Of a stretch of DNA of 64,000 bases, positions 55,548 to 64,000 are shown one piece after another. The notes under the pieces are model-generated. The model had not been told where the DNA came from and did no database searches. It was given only the letters and a program-made list of their open reading frames with translations. Both the position numbers and the translations under genes were made by a program. The DNA lies in the NCBI GenBank assembly GCA_947561715.1, contig OX387199.1, forward strand, positions 14,141,001 to 14,205,000, in the 5' to 3' direction. Within the stretch, counting starts at the first letter, position 1; each line of letters begins with the position of its first letter. The stretch is from Ascidia mentula (taxonomy: Eukaryota; Chordata; Ascidiacea; Phlebobranchia; Ascidiidae).

Positions 55548-55559
55548 ATGTTGTTAACT

Positions 55560-56257
55560 TAACGTTTGATATTAACAAGATTAATTAACCCTTGATAACG
55601 AAATCCTATTTGACTAATTCATTTGACATAAGGCCACATGTGAGTTCTAACTTCTGTGTTTTCTGATCTGATTTCAATTGCAAACCTGATACAAAGTTAC
55701 TTTACCATTTATTAGATTAAGGATACATGATTATATTGAGAAGTATATCGAATCGAAATTACAAGTTACGAGATCACGAGATAAACTGATTACAAACAAA
55801 GCATAGTTGAATTAGACAGATACCGAAACTAAGTTTGAGCATGAGACGAGTTCAAGACTGTGTCTAGGTTAGTCCAGGAAGCGTACACATATATATACAC
55901 TACGATAAAAGTCACCATAAGAAAAATGTCAGTTCGAAGTTACCATGACAAAAGCTATTCTTATCTTGATGGACAGCAGCCCATCTCAATTACGTGAGAA
56001 GCGAACCTTCAGCAAACAATCGCGTGATAGAAGCGAACCTTCTGCAAACAATCGCGTGAGATCTCGTGCGGACATGAAAAGCGGTCATTTTAATGAAGTG
56101 GTCAAGAAGTGGCCAACCACTTATCAATCAAACAGAACAACGAAAATAGCGTGCGAATAGCAATGAACTTCGCCTGAGAATAGCGTGAGATGTTTGCAAA
56201 AGCATAGTTCTACCGTAAATTGGGAAATGAGGTCACCGACGAATGCGCATTCCTATT
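55560..56257. other. Spacer between LINE copies 5 and 6
   Basis: No coding domain. AGCGAACCTTCWGCAAACAA followed by TCGCGTGA occurs twice (about 55999-56025 and 56034-56060). Confidence 0.45.
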
Positions 56258-56980
56258 TTACCGCAGTACAATCCGAATTTGAGAGGTCCCGAACTTTAAT
56301 GACGTAATTTGGCTATTGTGATCAATGTTCATGATATGCGTAAATGTCCAATGTCCATGTTGAACACGTGAACGTAACAGTTGCTCCGTTGGTTGGTGTT
56401 GTTGGTTGCGTCTGCTTTGCAAGTAGTGCTGTCGTTGTTGCAGCTGTGGACATTCTTCCTTCTCATGTCCACGCTCCTTGCAATAGTTGCAGTGGGCCTC
56501 TTGGCTGGGATAGAATACAGAAAGCTTTACTTCATCAACCCGATCTCTAGTTGCTCCTTTGGTTGGTGTTGTTGGTTGCGTCTGCTGCGGCTGTTCCTCG
56601 GATGTGAGTTGGGGTTTTTTCTGCTGCTGTTGTGGATTCTTCCTTCTCATGCCCATGCTCTTTGCAATAGTTGCAGTGGGCCTCTTGGCTGGGATAGAAT
56701 ACAGAAAGCATGTTCTAGTGCATTGTTACTGGAGCATGCTTCTTCAGATGGTGGAGAAGATTTTGTGGCTTATTCACGGAGGAACATAGGAGATGACGGC
56801 CCTTTCAATGTCCTCCGTGAATGGCTCAGCATAGACCGGTTTCCCGGTGGCAACTAGTTCTTCTGCAAATTGTAAGTATAAAATGTCACCTTGCCACCGG
56901 GGTATTGAATAAATCCCTTCAAGAGGTCGATGGAGAACTTTAAGTTGTCAAGTATGTCGTAAATTTCATCTCTTTTTTTT
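56258..56980 (-). pseudogene. LINE ORF1 (copy 6) with an internal duplication
   Basis: From 56980: RDEIYDILDNLKFSIDLLKG then FIQYPGGKVTFY, a frameshifted centre, and two copies of the knuckle region (CNYCKERGHEKEECPQL at about 56480-56430, preceding copy near 56690-56640). The duplicated unit is about 170 bp (56380-56530 and 56553-56708). The Gln-rich linker QQQKKPQLTSEEQPQQTQPT lies between them. Copy 7 is inserted at 56981. Confidence 0.65.
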
Positions 56981-57965
56981 TTATTCGAGCATCACAATAT
57001 TGTGGCCACGAATTAACAACACAACATGGATCAGAGGCGAAGAGGGAAATTTAGTCCAAGGGGTTGCGATAAGTACGTTAAAAAACGCGTCACATAGTGG
57101 CATTGAAGTCCTGCGGTATCCTAATGCTGCAGTAGCATGTTTCTGCTTCTGCGATCGCATGATAACGACCGCAAGCGCACCGCATGTGTACTCGTTTACA
57201 GGTTGTGTTGGGACATCGTGTGCCTGTCCGCACGGGCATCGAAGGTGGTCGATCTTGCATTTGCAAATGTGGATCGTCCCGTCGGAAGGAAACATACTGC
57301 GACAGCACTTCGAATGTTGTTTCTTGGATGAGGGGCTTTTTTTTGTTTCCTTCCTACCACCAGCTTAAACGGGGTAGAGGTTGTTGGTGGCTGATCGGCG
57401 CGTCGGAGGTCCGGTGGAAGGTGACCTGGTGCCGAGTCTTGCGCTTGGAGTTGTGCGCGTGCTTTAATTATATGAAACTTGGTGACAGCTTGCCTGTAGG
57501 TTTAGATGGGGATGTTAATTCGCTTGAGACTTCCACATCAGTTGTCGTGGAGGCGGAGGAAGATTCTTCGTCAGAGGAAGAAGTGTCCCCTTTTTCCTCG
57601 GTGGAGTTAGCATCATGAGCGCTCTGCTCTTTGGTCTGATCGGTCTCTATTTGTTTGTGTTTGGTTTATTTTTTCCTATTTTTTTGCGGGCAGGAGGATG
57701 TGGCATTCGGCCTTGTTGTGGCCGTTCGCCATGCAGTGATCACAGTGAGGTGGCTGTGATGTGTGGAAAGCCGAGACCAAATGTTCCCCGAGCTTGAGCT
57801 CCCCCCCTCGACACTGGCGCATAGCGGCTTAGCAGTGCCTGTATTGGCTGCTGCTTGATTTTCGGTGGCACATAGCTAAGGACCACTCTCTCCTCGTCAT
57901 TGGTCCACGAGGAGTCTGTGATCTGCTTTGCAAGTATTTTGGCTTGCGCATCGTTCGCCTCCCGG
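56981..57965 (-). pseudogene. ORF1-only LINE derivative (copy 7) with intact 3' end
   Basis: Reads ANDAQAKILAKQITDSSWTN, DEERVVLSYVPPKIKQQPIQ, then a deletion joins to GEHLVSAFHTSQPPHCDHCM with ANGHNKAECH (CCHC knuckle: C-x2-C-x4-H-x4-C, complete), an acidic linker (57600-57500), and the Cys-rich domain: KCCRSMFPSDGTIHICKCKI, HLRCPCGQ, MRCACGRYHAIAEAETCYCS, IRIPQDFNATM, stop. It then runs directly to a 3' terminus GATGCTCGAATAAAAAAAAA (56981-57000). No ORF2 is present, so this resembles HAL1-type elements that keep ORF1 and 3' end only. Confidence 0.65.
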
Positions 57966-58370
57966 CCGCATTCAACAAATAAATGTTTCTTAGTTTCATA
58001 TTTAATAGAACAAAATGTACAAAAACAGTCGGTGTCTAACAGAAAAGGGATATATGTCGATTTAACGGGTAACAAATTATAAGCAATGTGGAAATCAAAA
58101 GTCTTCAAATAATTGGGTAAAGAAGGATGATGAACTAAGGACCAATCTGTCAACTGAAACGGGGTTTGTTAAACGTAAATAAAGGGGTTTTAACTTAGGA
58201 GAAAGTAACTCAGATTCAGTGGGGTCAAACTTATAAGTAAGGTCTAAACGATGTTTATAGAAAGGAGAAGGTGTTGTGGCGGGAGGTAAATTATTCCGGG
58301 TGATTAAATTAAGAAACTTGGTTTGATTAAAATCAGTTGGAATTCGGACCCCACAGTTACATGTTATTTT
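57965..58370 (-). pseudogene. LINE ORF2 C-terminus (copy 8) fused to ORF1 on both sides
   Basis: Reads TPSPFYKHRLDLTYKFDPTE, SELLSPKLKPLYLRLTNPVS, then HIAYNLLPVKSTYIPFLLDT and CFCTFCSIKYETKKHLFVEC, the C-terminal finger of ORF2. The 5' side follows directly on the last codons of ORF1 (CNCGVRIPTDFNQTKFLN), so endonuclease and RT are deleted. The 3' side passes in frame into ORF1 of copy 7 (57740-58153 is a single frame across this join). Confidence 0.65.
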
Positions 58371-59484
58371 TTCTTTGGGTTTTACGCGGTAAAATTCTTT
58401 ACATAAACATTGAACGCATAATGCGTAACAACCCGGGCATCTTAGTTTGGTCCCATAGTTGAAAGCAGGGCTCCAAAACCGCATTCACACTTTGTGTGCA
58501 GTTTCTCGCAGACGCACGTAAAGTCACTGACCTCACTTGTGATTCTTGTTCTGTAGCACTTGGTATAATTGTTGCTTCTCCTCCTCCTCTTTCTCGGTTG
58601 CGGGGTGCTTAATGTCGAGTGGAAGGATCCCGATGTTGGTTGCTGGTGAGAGGGAGTCGGAGGGAACTCCAGTTGATGAGGTGGTGGTAGTTGTGGTGGA
58701 GGAGGTGTCGAAGTCGGTACTTGCATCGTCTTCTTCATCGATCCTCTTGGGTTGGGGATGTTGCTCCTCTTGATGTTGGGGATGTTGCTCTTCAGGTTGC
58801 AGGTTTTCTGGCTGGTTGTGTTGTTGTTTCCGTTGCTCTTCGGGTTGTTGGTGTTCTTCAGAATGGGAGTGTTGCTGCTGCTGCTTAGGAGCTGTGAACA
58901 TGTTTCTTTTTCATGCCCTGCCTCGTGGCAATAGTTGCAGTGGGCAGCCTGGGTTGGATAATAGAAGGCTCTTTTCGTCAATTGTCTAGAATCTGCCAAT
59001 TTTTCGTCACCGGTGCGAAATTCTTCAGAAATGTTATGAGTCTGTGTCGCGTCATCCATGGTGGCACGAGACTACAACCCTTTCGATGTGCATATACCGC
59101 TTTCTCAGTGTTGTTCAGTGAGGCTGCAAATTCCTTGGCACAAGTAGCGTTATTTGTATAGAATGTTACCTTGCCTTGTGGATACTGAATGAAGCCTTTG
59201 AGCCAATCCATAGGAAACTTCATGGCGTCCAGAAGCTTATAGATCTCACTTCTTTTGAGTCCAGGGTTAAATATGGTTTCAACTTTGCCTGATCGATCAA
59301 CGGTATAGGGGGGACCGCCGCCGGCACCGCCTACCGTTTGTTGTACTGCCGCAGGTGGTGCCGACGACGTCGATGCCACTGCGGCGTAGCTGCGTGGTTG
59401 TGCTGGTTGTGGTTCAGCCATGGCTGTATTCTCTGGCCGTAAAAAGGGCTGCCAATGTACGTACTTGCGCTGAGGTCTTCTCAA
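58371..59484 (-). pseudogene. LINE ORF1 (copy 8), almost complete
   Basis: Most likely start MAEPQPAQPRSYAAVASTSS at 59421 (an upstream in-frame ATG exists at 59484). Then YTVDRSGKVETIFNPGLKRS, MDWLKGFIQYPQGKVTFYTN, SLVPPWMTRHRLITFLKNFA. A frame change near 58980 leads to AHCNYCHEAGHEKETCSQLL (CCHC knuckle complete), an Asn/Pro/Gln-rich linker and NNYTKCYRTRITSEVSDFTC, VCEKLHTKCECGFG; a second frame change gives LRCPGCYALCVQCLCKEFYR and EKITCNCGVRIPTDFNQ. 5' UTR to about 59690 holds two copies of a GCATATAAAAGGGRAGAATT-like unit. Best-preserved ORF1 in the window. Confidence 0.75.
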
Positions 59485-59689
59485 GCCTTTTCAAGTAGCC
59501 TTTTGCTGAAAAACCTTGCAGAATTTTCTTCACGAAATAATCCTTCGTTTGCCTCGGAATCTTCTTTCTGCTACTGCGGAACCTAGAAGAGAGCGCATAT
59601 AAAAGGGGGAGAATTACGCATAGTTAGTTTGTTTACTGGAAGGAAACGCATATAAAAGGGAAGAATTTACAGTACATAATAATTGTAAT

Positions 59690-60371
59690 AGGCAGGCTTA
59701 TAGCGATAAAATTCTGTGGGGTCTTTATTTTTGTTTTAAGAAATCTACGGCCTTGGACAAGGCTGCCTCGAGGATAGGATCTGGCCTGTTCCGTATTAAA
59801 CGAAGTTTTAAGTAAAGCGACTGGGAATAGGTACGTGTCAATTTATGCGGGAGGTCTGTTGAGGGGATGAGGTTTTTCTTTACTTTATTGCGGGTTTTTC
59901 ATATTGTATGGGAAAGGGAGGTATTTAAAACAACAATGAGGGCTTGATCTGCTTGGGTATTGTTAGTTAACTTAGGGAACAACAAATGATTGGGTTGATC
60001 AAAATAATGTTGGCTTGAAGGTGATATGATATATCACTATAGTGCTCTTAGGGAACAAAGGGTACATAAGGAGTCATTGTCTAAAAGAAAAGGTAAATAA
60101 TGATATTTCAGGGGTAATACTTGCAAAGTCAGTAGGTTTTTGAATAATTAGGTAAGGAACTGAAATGAACTAAAGACTAGTCAGTAAAATAAGTAGTTTC
60201 GGGTGGAGGGTTTGATAAACGTTAATATGATGGTTTCAACTTAGGAGAAAGTAATTCCGATTCCGTGAGGTTTAGATTTTTAACTAATAAAAGAAGGTGT
60301 TGATAGAACGGAGAAGGTGTTGTTGAATGGGGTAAATTATTACATATTCTAAAATTAAAAATTGTAGAAAG
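59690..60371 (-). pseudogene. LINE ORF2 C-terminal region (copy 9), decayed
   Basis: About 60310-60230 reads TPSPFYQHLLLLVKNLNLTE then SELLSPKLKPSY, homologous to 58270-58200. Further down only scattered similarity (e.g. FLTMTPYVPFVP region around 60070). Ends near 59690, where 5' UTR-like DNA of copy 8 begins. Confidence 0.5.
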
Positions 60372-61213
60372 TTAAAATCCAATATTGTACTCTGTAAATA
60401 AAAGGGCTGGGGTTGTGGGTGTGTCTAGTGTCCTGTGTTTATAATAATCTTTGATAGGAAAGAGATAAAATAAGTCAGCATAGAGTGGTATGTTGGCGAC
60501 GCCGTAACCACCGTGGTCGAAAGACGCCGCCAGGGTTTTAACGGGGAGGGTGGGGTTCTGGTGGCCTGCAACAAAGCTTGTCACAATGCCATCGACCGTT
60601 TCTCGCTGCCGGCGAGGAAGAGGGTAAGTTTTAGCTAAATAAGAGATTTGGGGTAGGAGTAGAGTTTTCGTAAGGATGCTTTTCGAATTGTAGGTGAGAA
60701 AGGGGTTGCTTATAGTGGAGGTGTAAGAGCGTAGAGAAGATATGGCTTTGCGCCATGCCGCGGTAACTGAGTTGGGATGTCCTATTGGTATATTTAAAGG
60801 GCTTATGGCCTGTCGATTCCAAGTTATGTTGTATTGGGTACTGTTGCAAGGGGGTTTGATGATGGCAATCGCCTGGGTTTTAATGGGGTTTATGGTTAGT
60901 CCAGAAATTACCGAAAATTGTTTTACCAGGTTAAGGGAAAAAATGAGAGAGTCGCGGCCGGTCACCCTAGACGATTGCTTTGGGTGTGTTGCGGCAAGGC
61001 GCGGGAATGGACCTAATTGAGGGGTGGTTTTGTATAGCAGCGAGCAACGGATCGACGGCAATCAGGAAGGGGGTCACCTTGCCTGACACCTCTCCTGATC
61101 GGGAAACCCGTCGAGGAGGGCTTGAGAGGTGGCTGTAGAATGAAGAGTAGAAAGGTAATTAGTGAAAACGGGGGGGAAATTTTTGAGACGGAGTTGAAGG
61201 AGGAGCCAATCAA
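60372..61213 (-). pseudogene. LINE ORF2 reverse transcriptase fragment (copy 9)
   Basis: 61213-61060 reads ISPPFSLITFLLFILQPPLK then GFPIRRGVRQGDPL, the RT motif B. The main frame (61061-60372) continues RDSLIFSLNLVKQFSVISGL, TINPIKTQAIAIIKPPCNST, WNRQAISPLNIPIGHPNSVT, KTLLLPQISYLAKTYPLPRR and SFDHGGYGVANIPLYADLFY, the L1/Tx1 type C-terminal domain. The YADD motif expected between GDPL and RDSL is not readable (THPKQSSRVTG there), so catalysis is lost. This is the only RT of the LINE family in the window, and its 5' side is fused to ORF1. Confidence 0.7.
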
Positions 61214-61223
61214 ATGAAATCAA

Positions 61224-62230
61224 TCAATAGACCCCACAGCTACATGTCAATTTTTCGTTAGCTTTAAGTCGATAGATTTTGTCGCACATGCACATCAACA
61301 ACAGGGCCTCGCAGCCCGTGCATCTCGACCTAGTTATGTAGTTGGCCTCAACCGACCAATTGCCACATTCACATCGTATGTGTCGCTTATTGCCATTACA
61401 CTCATAGTCACTGACCTCGCTGGGATAGCGAATCCTGCAGCATCTGGTGGTATCTTCTCCCTCCATCTCCCGTTTCTTCGGGGTGTTGTTGTGGATGCTT
61501 CTCTTCTTGTTGCTCGTGATGTTGTTGGATTTTCTGGGGTTGTTGCCGCTCCTCCTGCTAGTTGTGATGAGATGGGGATTTTTGTTTGAGCGGCTTCTTC
61601 TGCTCTTGATGGGATTGTGGTCCTTGTTGGTGGTTTGGATGACCTTCTTGTATCCTCCTGTTGTTGGCTTTCCTTTTGAGTATCGGATACTCTTCTTTTA
61701 CATGATCATACGCATGGCAATAATTGCAGTGCGGTGGTTGGTTGTTGTAATGCACTGATATTTTATAGACACCAAGTCGGATGTCTCGCGGTATGTGGTT
61801 TTCCTGAAGGGCAGAGCCCTTCATCTAAAACACCCTCTTGCCTCCACTTATCCTCTGGTCGTCGAAGGCAGGCCAATTCCTGGCAACTGGAGCATACGTG
61901 CTTAGGTAGTTGATCAGTGACCTTTGAGTCATCAAAGGTGGTACGTACGACAATACGACTCTCTCCACGTCTTCAGACCACGCTGTGGCGTAGATTGGCT
62001 TGCCGGTTTCGGACAGATCTTTGGCAAGCTTCTTTGCTGCTTGCTCCGACGAGGTGTGGAAGCGTACCTTGCCGTTGGGCAGTTGGATGATGCCTTTCAT
62101 AAGGCCAAGGTTAAACCTCATGTCCTTTAGAAGCTCGTATATTTGGTTTCTTTGGAGTCCGGGGTTGAACCGGCACTCGACCTCACCGCTCTGGTCGATC
62201 GCAAAGGGATCGCCGTTCCCAGCGCATTAG
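61224..62230 (-). pseudogene. LINE ORF1 (copy 9), nearly complete
   Basis: From 62230: AGNGDPFAIDQSGEVECRFN, PGLQRNQIYELLKDMRFNLG, LMKGIIQLPNGKVRFHTSSE, GKPIYATAWSEDVERVVLSY (62121-61825 is one frame), ALQENHIPRDIRLGVYKISV, PHCNYCHAYDHVKEEYPILK (knuckle; last Cys is Tyr), Gln/Pro/His-rich linker and the Cys-rich domain RCCRIRYPSEVSDYECNGNK, HIRCECGNWSVE, CTGCEALLLMCMCDKIYRLK, EKLTCSCGV. It then joins the RT, without the ORF2 endonuclease. One frameshift around 61825 and one near 61480. Confidence 0.75.
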
Positions 62231-62700
62231 GGGCTAGCGACTTCAAAGAAATATTCTCTTTTCTTTTTAACAAGGTATCTCAAAGATATCCTTTTAATAT
62301 CTTTCGCTGGAAAACTGGAACACTTCGAAGTTTCGCTTTCCGTAGCTGGATGGGTTCCGGCCAGGTAACAATATCGCCGGTATTTGCGCCCAGTCTTCGG
62401 TAGCACAATTTTGTTTCGTTCTTTGATTTTCAGATGACTTTTTTTAGATTTTTTTTATTACAGAACAGAGGAAGCTAGCGTAAAATAGGGTAGCGCATGT
62501 AAATTTGGGATAACACAAGAAGCTAGCGCGAAAAAAGGAGAATTGCACAGTATAATTTAATGATTTGGAGAGGAGCGTAAAAACGATTTCGAAATGAGCG
62601 TATAAAAATACATTAAGCACACATAAGACAAGAGATCAAAAAATTCGGTTGGAGTCACTGGAATGGCGATCATTATAGAATCATTATATAGTGGTTTGGT
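62231..62700 (-). repeat. LINE 5' UTR-like DNA of copy 9
   Basis: Contains repeated GAAGCTAGCG units (plus strand 62471-62480 and 62519-62528) and related GAGCGTAWAAA units (62574-62600), resembling short 5' UTR monomers. No coding. Confidence 0.45.
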
Positions 62701-62740
62701 TAAAATCTATCGGTAGGCGGACCCCACAGTCGCTCAGTAC

Positions 62741-63545
62741 TTAGGGGTTGTTTTTTATTCTAAATAGCCTGTTACATGAACATTTGATACATAGGGCATT
62801 GCAGTCCGGGCATCTCATCTTGGCCCCGTAGTTACGCTCGTGGCTCCAGTATTCACATTTTATGTGTATTTTATGGAAGTCACTAACCTCGTTGTTTGTG
62901 TATGAGTTCCTCCTACGGAGGCGCCCTTTCAAAGGTTGTGGCGTGCTAGTTTGTGGTTCGGTTAGAGGTAGCACGGTGCTGCACATTGGCGATAACGAGT
63001 CCATGGAAACTCCTGAAAACGTTGTTGATGCGGTTGTGGTAGTGTCGGTATCGGTGTCAGTGTCGGTGTCTCCTTCCTCCTCCTGCTGCTCGTCGGGTTG
63101 CTGCAGATGTTGTTGTTGCAGCTGTTGCTGCTGCTGCTCTTCTGCTGGTACCTCAGGTTGTGGTTGGTGAAACTGTTGTTGCTGCTGCACCTGGTGGGGT
63201 TGTCGTTGATGCAGCTGCTGCTGCCGCCAAGGTTGCTGTTTTCGGAGCAGTTGTGGGCATTCCTCTCTTTCATGACAGGGCTCGTGGCAGTAGTTGCAAT
63301 GCGGTTTCTGTGTGGGGTAGTATATAGATATTTTGTTATCACCTTGCCATACTTCTCTCGGGATTGGGTTTTCTTTTAATAGCGACGTTTTCATATGGAA
63401 GGCTCGCTTCCCTGCCTCCTTCCTTCTTTTGTCAAGCATATGCCAGTTCTTCGCCTCGGGGGAGTACCTTGACAGAAAGTTGATGAGGGTCTGTTGCGTC
63501 TTAAACGGATGGACATGGGATATGACCACACGTTCTTGATCTTTG
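62741..63545 (-). pseudogene. LINE ORF1 (copy 10), lacking its N-terminus
   Basis: Part of one 369-residue frame (62741-63850). From TKDQERVVISHVHPFKTQQT it covers the RNA-binding centre (AKNWHMLDKRRKEAGKRAFH), PIPREVWQGDNKISIYYPTQ, knuckle CNYCHEPCHEREECPQL (complete CCHC), a Gln-rich linker (about 75 residues), Thr/Asp run DTDTDTDTTTTASTT, and the Cys-rich domain HIKCEYWSHERNYGAKMRCP, DCNALCIKCSCNRLFRIKNN. Its N-terminal part is replaced by the ORF2 endonuclease start of copy 11. Confidence 0.75.
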
Positions 63546-63850
63546 GTGTAAGAATTTGGAGGTTCGGGGAATTGAGAAGAACTGCGACACCCCCTTTGGC
63601 GTAGCCTTCGTAGGGTGCCGAGTTTAAGAGGGCAGGGCCGGAAGATGGACTTCCAGAGGGATTCGGTTTGGGGTGAAGAGTGAGTCTCCTGTAGGAGATA
63701 GATGTCAAAAGCTAAAGAGGAAAGATGGCGGAACAAGGCCTGCCTTTTGGTGGCCAGGTCCATGCCATTTACATTCAAAGTACAAATTTTAGGTGTGACG
63801 TCATTACTTTTGGTTATTTTAACAAAAAATACAAGAACAAATATATACAA
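63546..63850 (-). pseudogene. LINE ORF2 endonuclease N-terminus (copy 11), fused in frame to ORF1
   Basis: Reads DVTPKICTLNVNGMDLATKR, QALFRHLSSLAFDIYLLQET, HSSPQTESLWKS and, after a local slip that the long frame crosses, CRSSSQFPEPPNSYTKDQER, where ORF1 of copy 10 starts. The alternate frame at 63708-63560 preserves GPALLNSAPYEGYAKGGVAV and LLNSPNLQIL, so the joint lies at about codon 90 of ORF2. Confidence 0.7.
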
Positions 63851-63879
63851 AGTACGAAGTCGGTTCGTAGTTTTTTTAA

Positions 63880-63999
63880 AGTCGGTTGGTATGCGGACCC
63901 CATGTTATTTTTTTTTCTTTTACCCAATAAAATTCTTTACATGTACATTGTACGCATAATACGGTACAACCGGGACATCTTACTTTGGTCCCATAGTCC
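63880..63999 (-). pseudogene. LINE ORF1 C-terminus (copy 11), cut by the window edge
   Basis: Reads MGPK-like start, CPGCTVLCVQCTCKEFYWVK, the second half of the Cys-rich domain; the remainder lies outside the window. ORF2 start of the same copy follows after about 70-80 bp. Confidence 0.55.
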
Positions 64000-64000
64000 A

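Larger units (their letters stand above)
42676..63999 (-). mobile_element. 21-kb stack of same-strand L1/Tx1-type LINE fragments
   Basis: At least ten fragments of one LINE family, all minus strand. The family is bicistronic: ORF1 (basic/low-complexity N-terminus, RNA-binding centre, CCHC knuckle, Q-rich linker, Cys-rich C-terminal domain) and, about 70-250 bp later, ORF2 (APE-type endonuclease, RT, C-terminal CxxC...H...C). Endonuclease LNVNGMG and ALFRHLSSLAFDIYLLQETH, and the GGYGVANI block of the RT C-terminus, place it near L1/Tx1. Fragments are joined by internal deletions and nested insertions, and are interrupted by a Ty1/copia-like element, a hAT and a Penelope-like scrap. Confidence 0.75.

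Noticed and set aside
62962..63342. Asn/Ser/Gln-rich 126-residue minus-strand frame
   Set aside because: Shifted reading of the Gln-rich ORF1 linker.

Overview
This window is eukaryotic, almost certainly from an invertebrate animal. Evidence: GT-AG (and one GC-AG) introns inside transposase genes, AATAAA-type 3' ends, AT-rich spacers, and a mix of repeat families found together in animal genomes (PIF/Harbinger, several hAT groups, Mutator-like, KDZ/HMGXB3-like, Penelope-like, L1/Tx1-type LINE, an animal Ty1/copia-like element). I cannot name the species. I found no convincing host gene, no tRNA or rRNA and no CRISPR array; nearly every long or domain-bearing ORF belongs to a mobile element or its remains.

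1-3.1 kb: spacer, then a 5'-truncated LINE reverse-transcriptase fragment. 3.48-10.2 kb: a nest. An old Harbinger element (Myb/SANT gene plus nuclease, both broken) is split by a younger, apparently intact Harbinger (3608-6529, 3-bp CAG target duplication, intact nuclease and Myb-like genes) and by a decayed KDZ/HMGXB3-like element (about 6760-9184). 10.4-12.5 kb: a decayed Mutator-like transposase whose 3' part is tandemly duplicated. 13947-17604: a complete hAT element with a perfect 8-bp target duplication, an intact 657-residue transposase and an internal minisatellite. 17.6-33.6 kb: mostly spacer with relics: a hAT C-terminus, two hammerhead-ribozyme-like motifs, a 4-copy tandem repeat, a broken SGNH-hydrolase gene, a 900-bp TTTAA-flanked MITE, a Mutator-like pseudogene and an unrecognised exon-like reading frame.

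33.7-40.8 kb: a series of transposase relics (LINE ORF1, CACTA-like, ISXO2/Merlin-like N-terminus, DUF4371-type hAT, Harbinger C-terminus, ZBED5-like hAT) around a Penelope-like element (38.1-39.2 kb) with GIY-YIG endonuclease and inverted flanking repeats that carry hammerhead motifs.

42.7-64.0 kb: a 21-kb stack of at least ten fragments of one two-ORF L1/Tx1-type LINE family, all on the minus strand, with in-frame chimeras and internal deletions. Inside the stack sits a Ty1/copia-like element (50.6-54.3 kb) that is itself interrupted by an internally deleted hAT with an 8-bp target duplication. The region looks like a repeat sink, such as pericentromeric or piRNA-cluster-type DNA, but that is inference.

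The most notable signal is the set of hammerhead-type motifs (21276-21319, 21935-21974, 39113-39157, a diverged copy near 54.46 kb): the core is shared, helices I and II change by compensatory substitution, and all carry the same extra U before helix II and a very short palindromic helix III.
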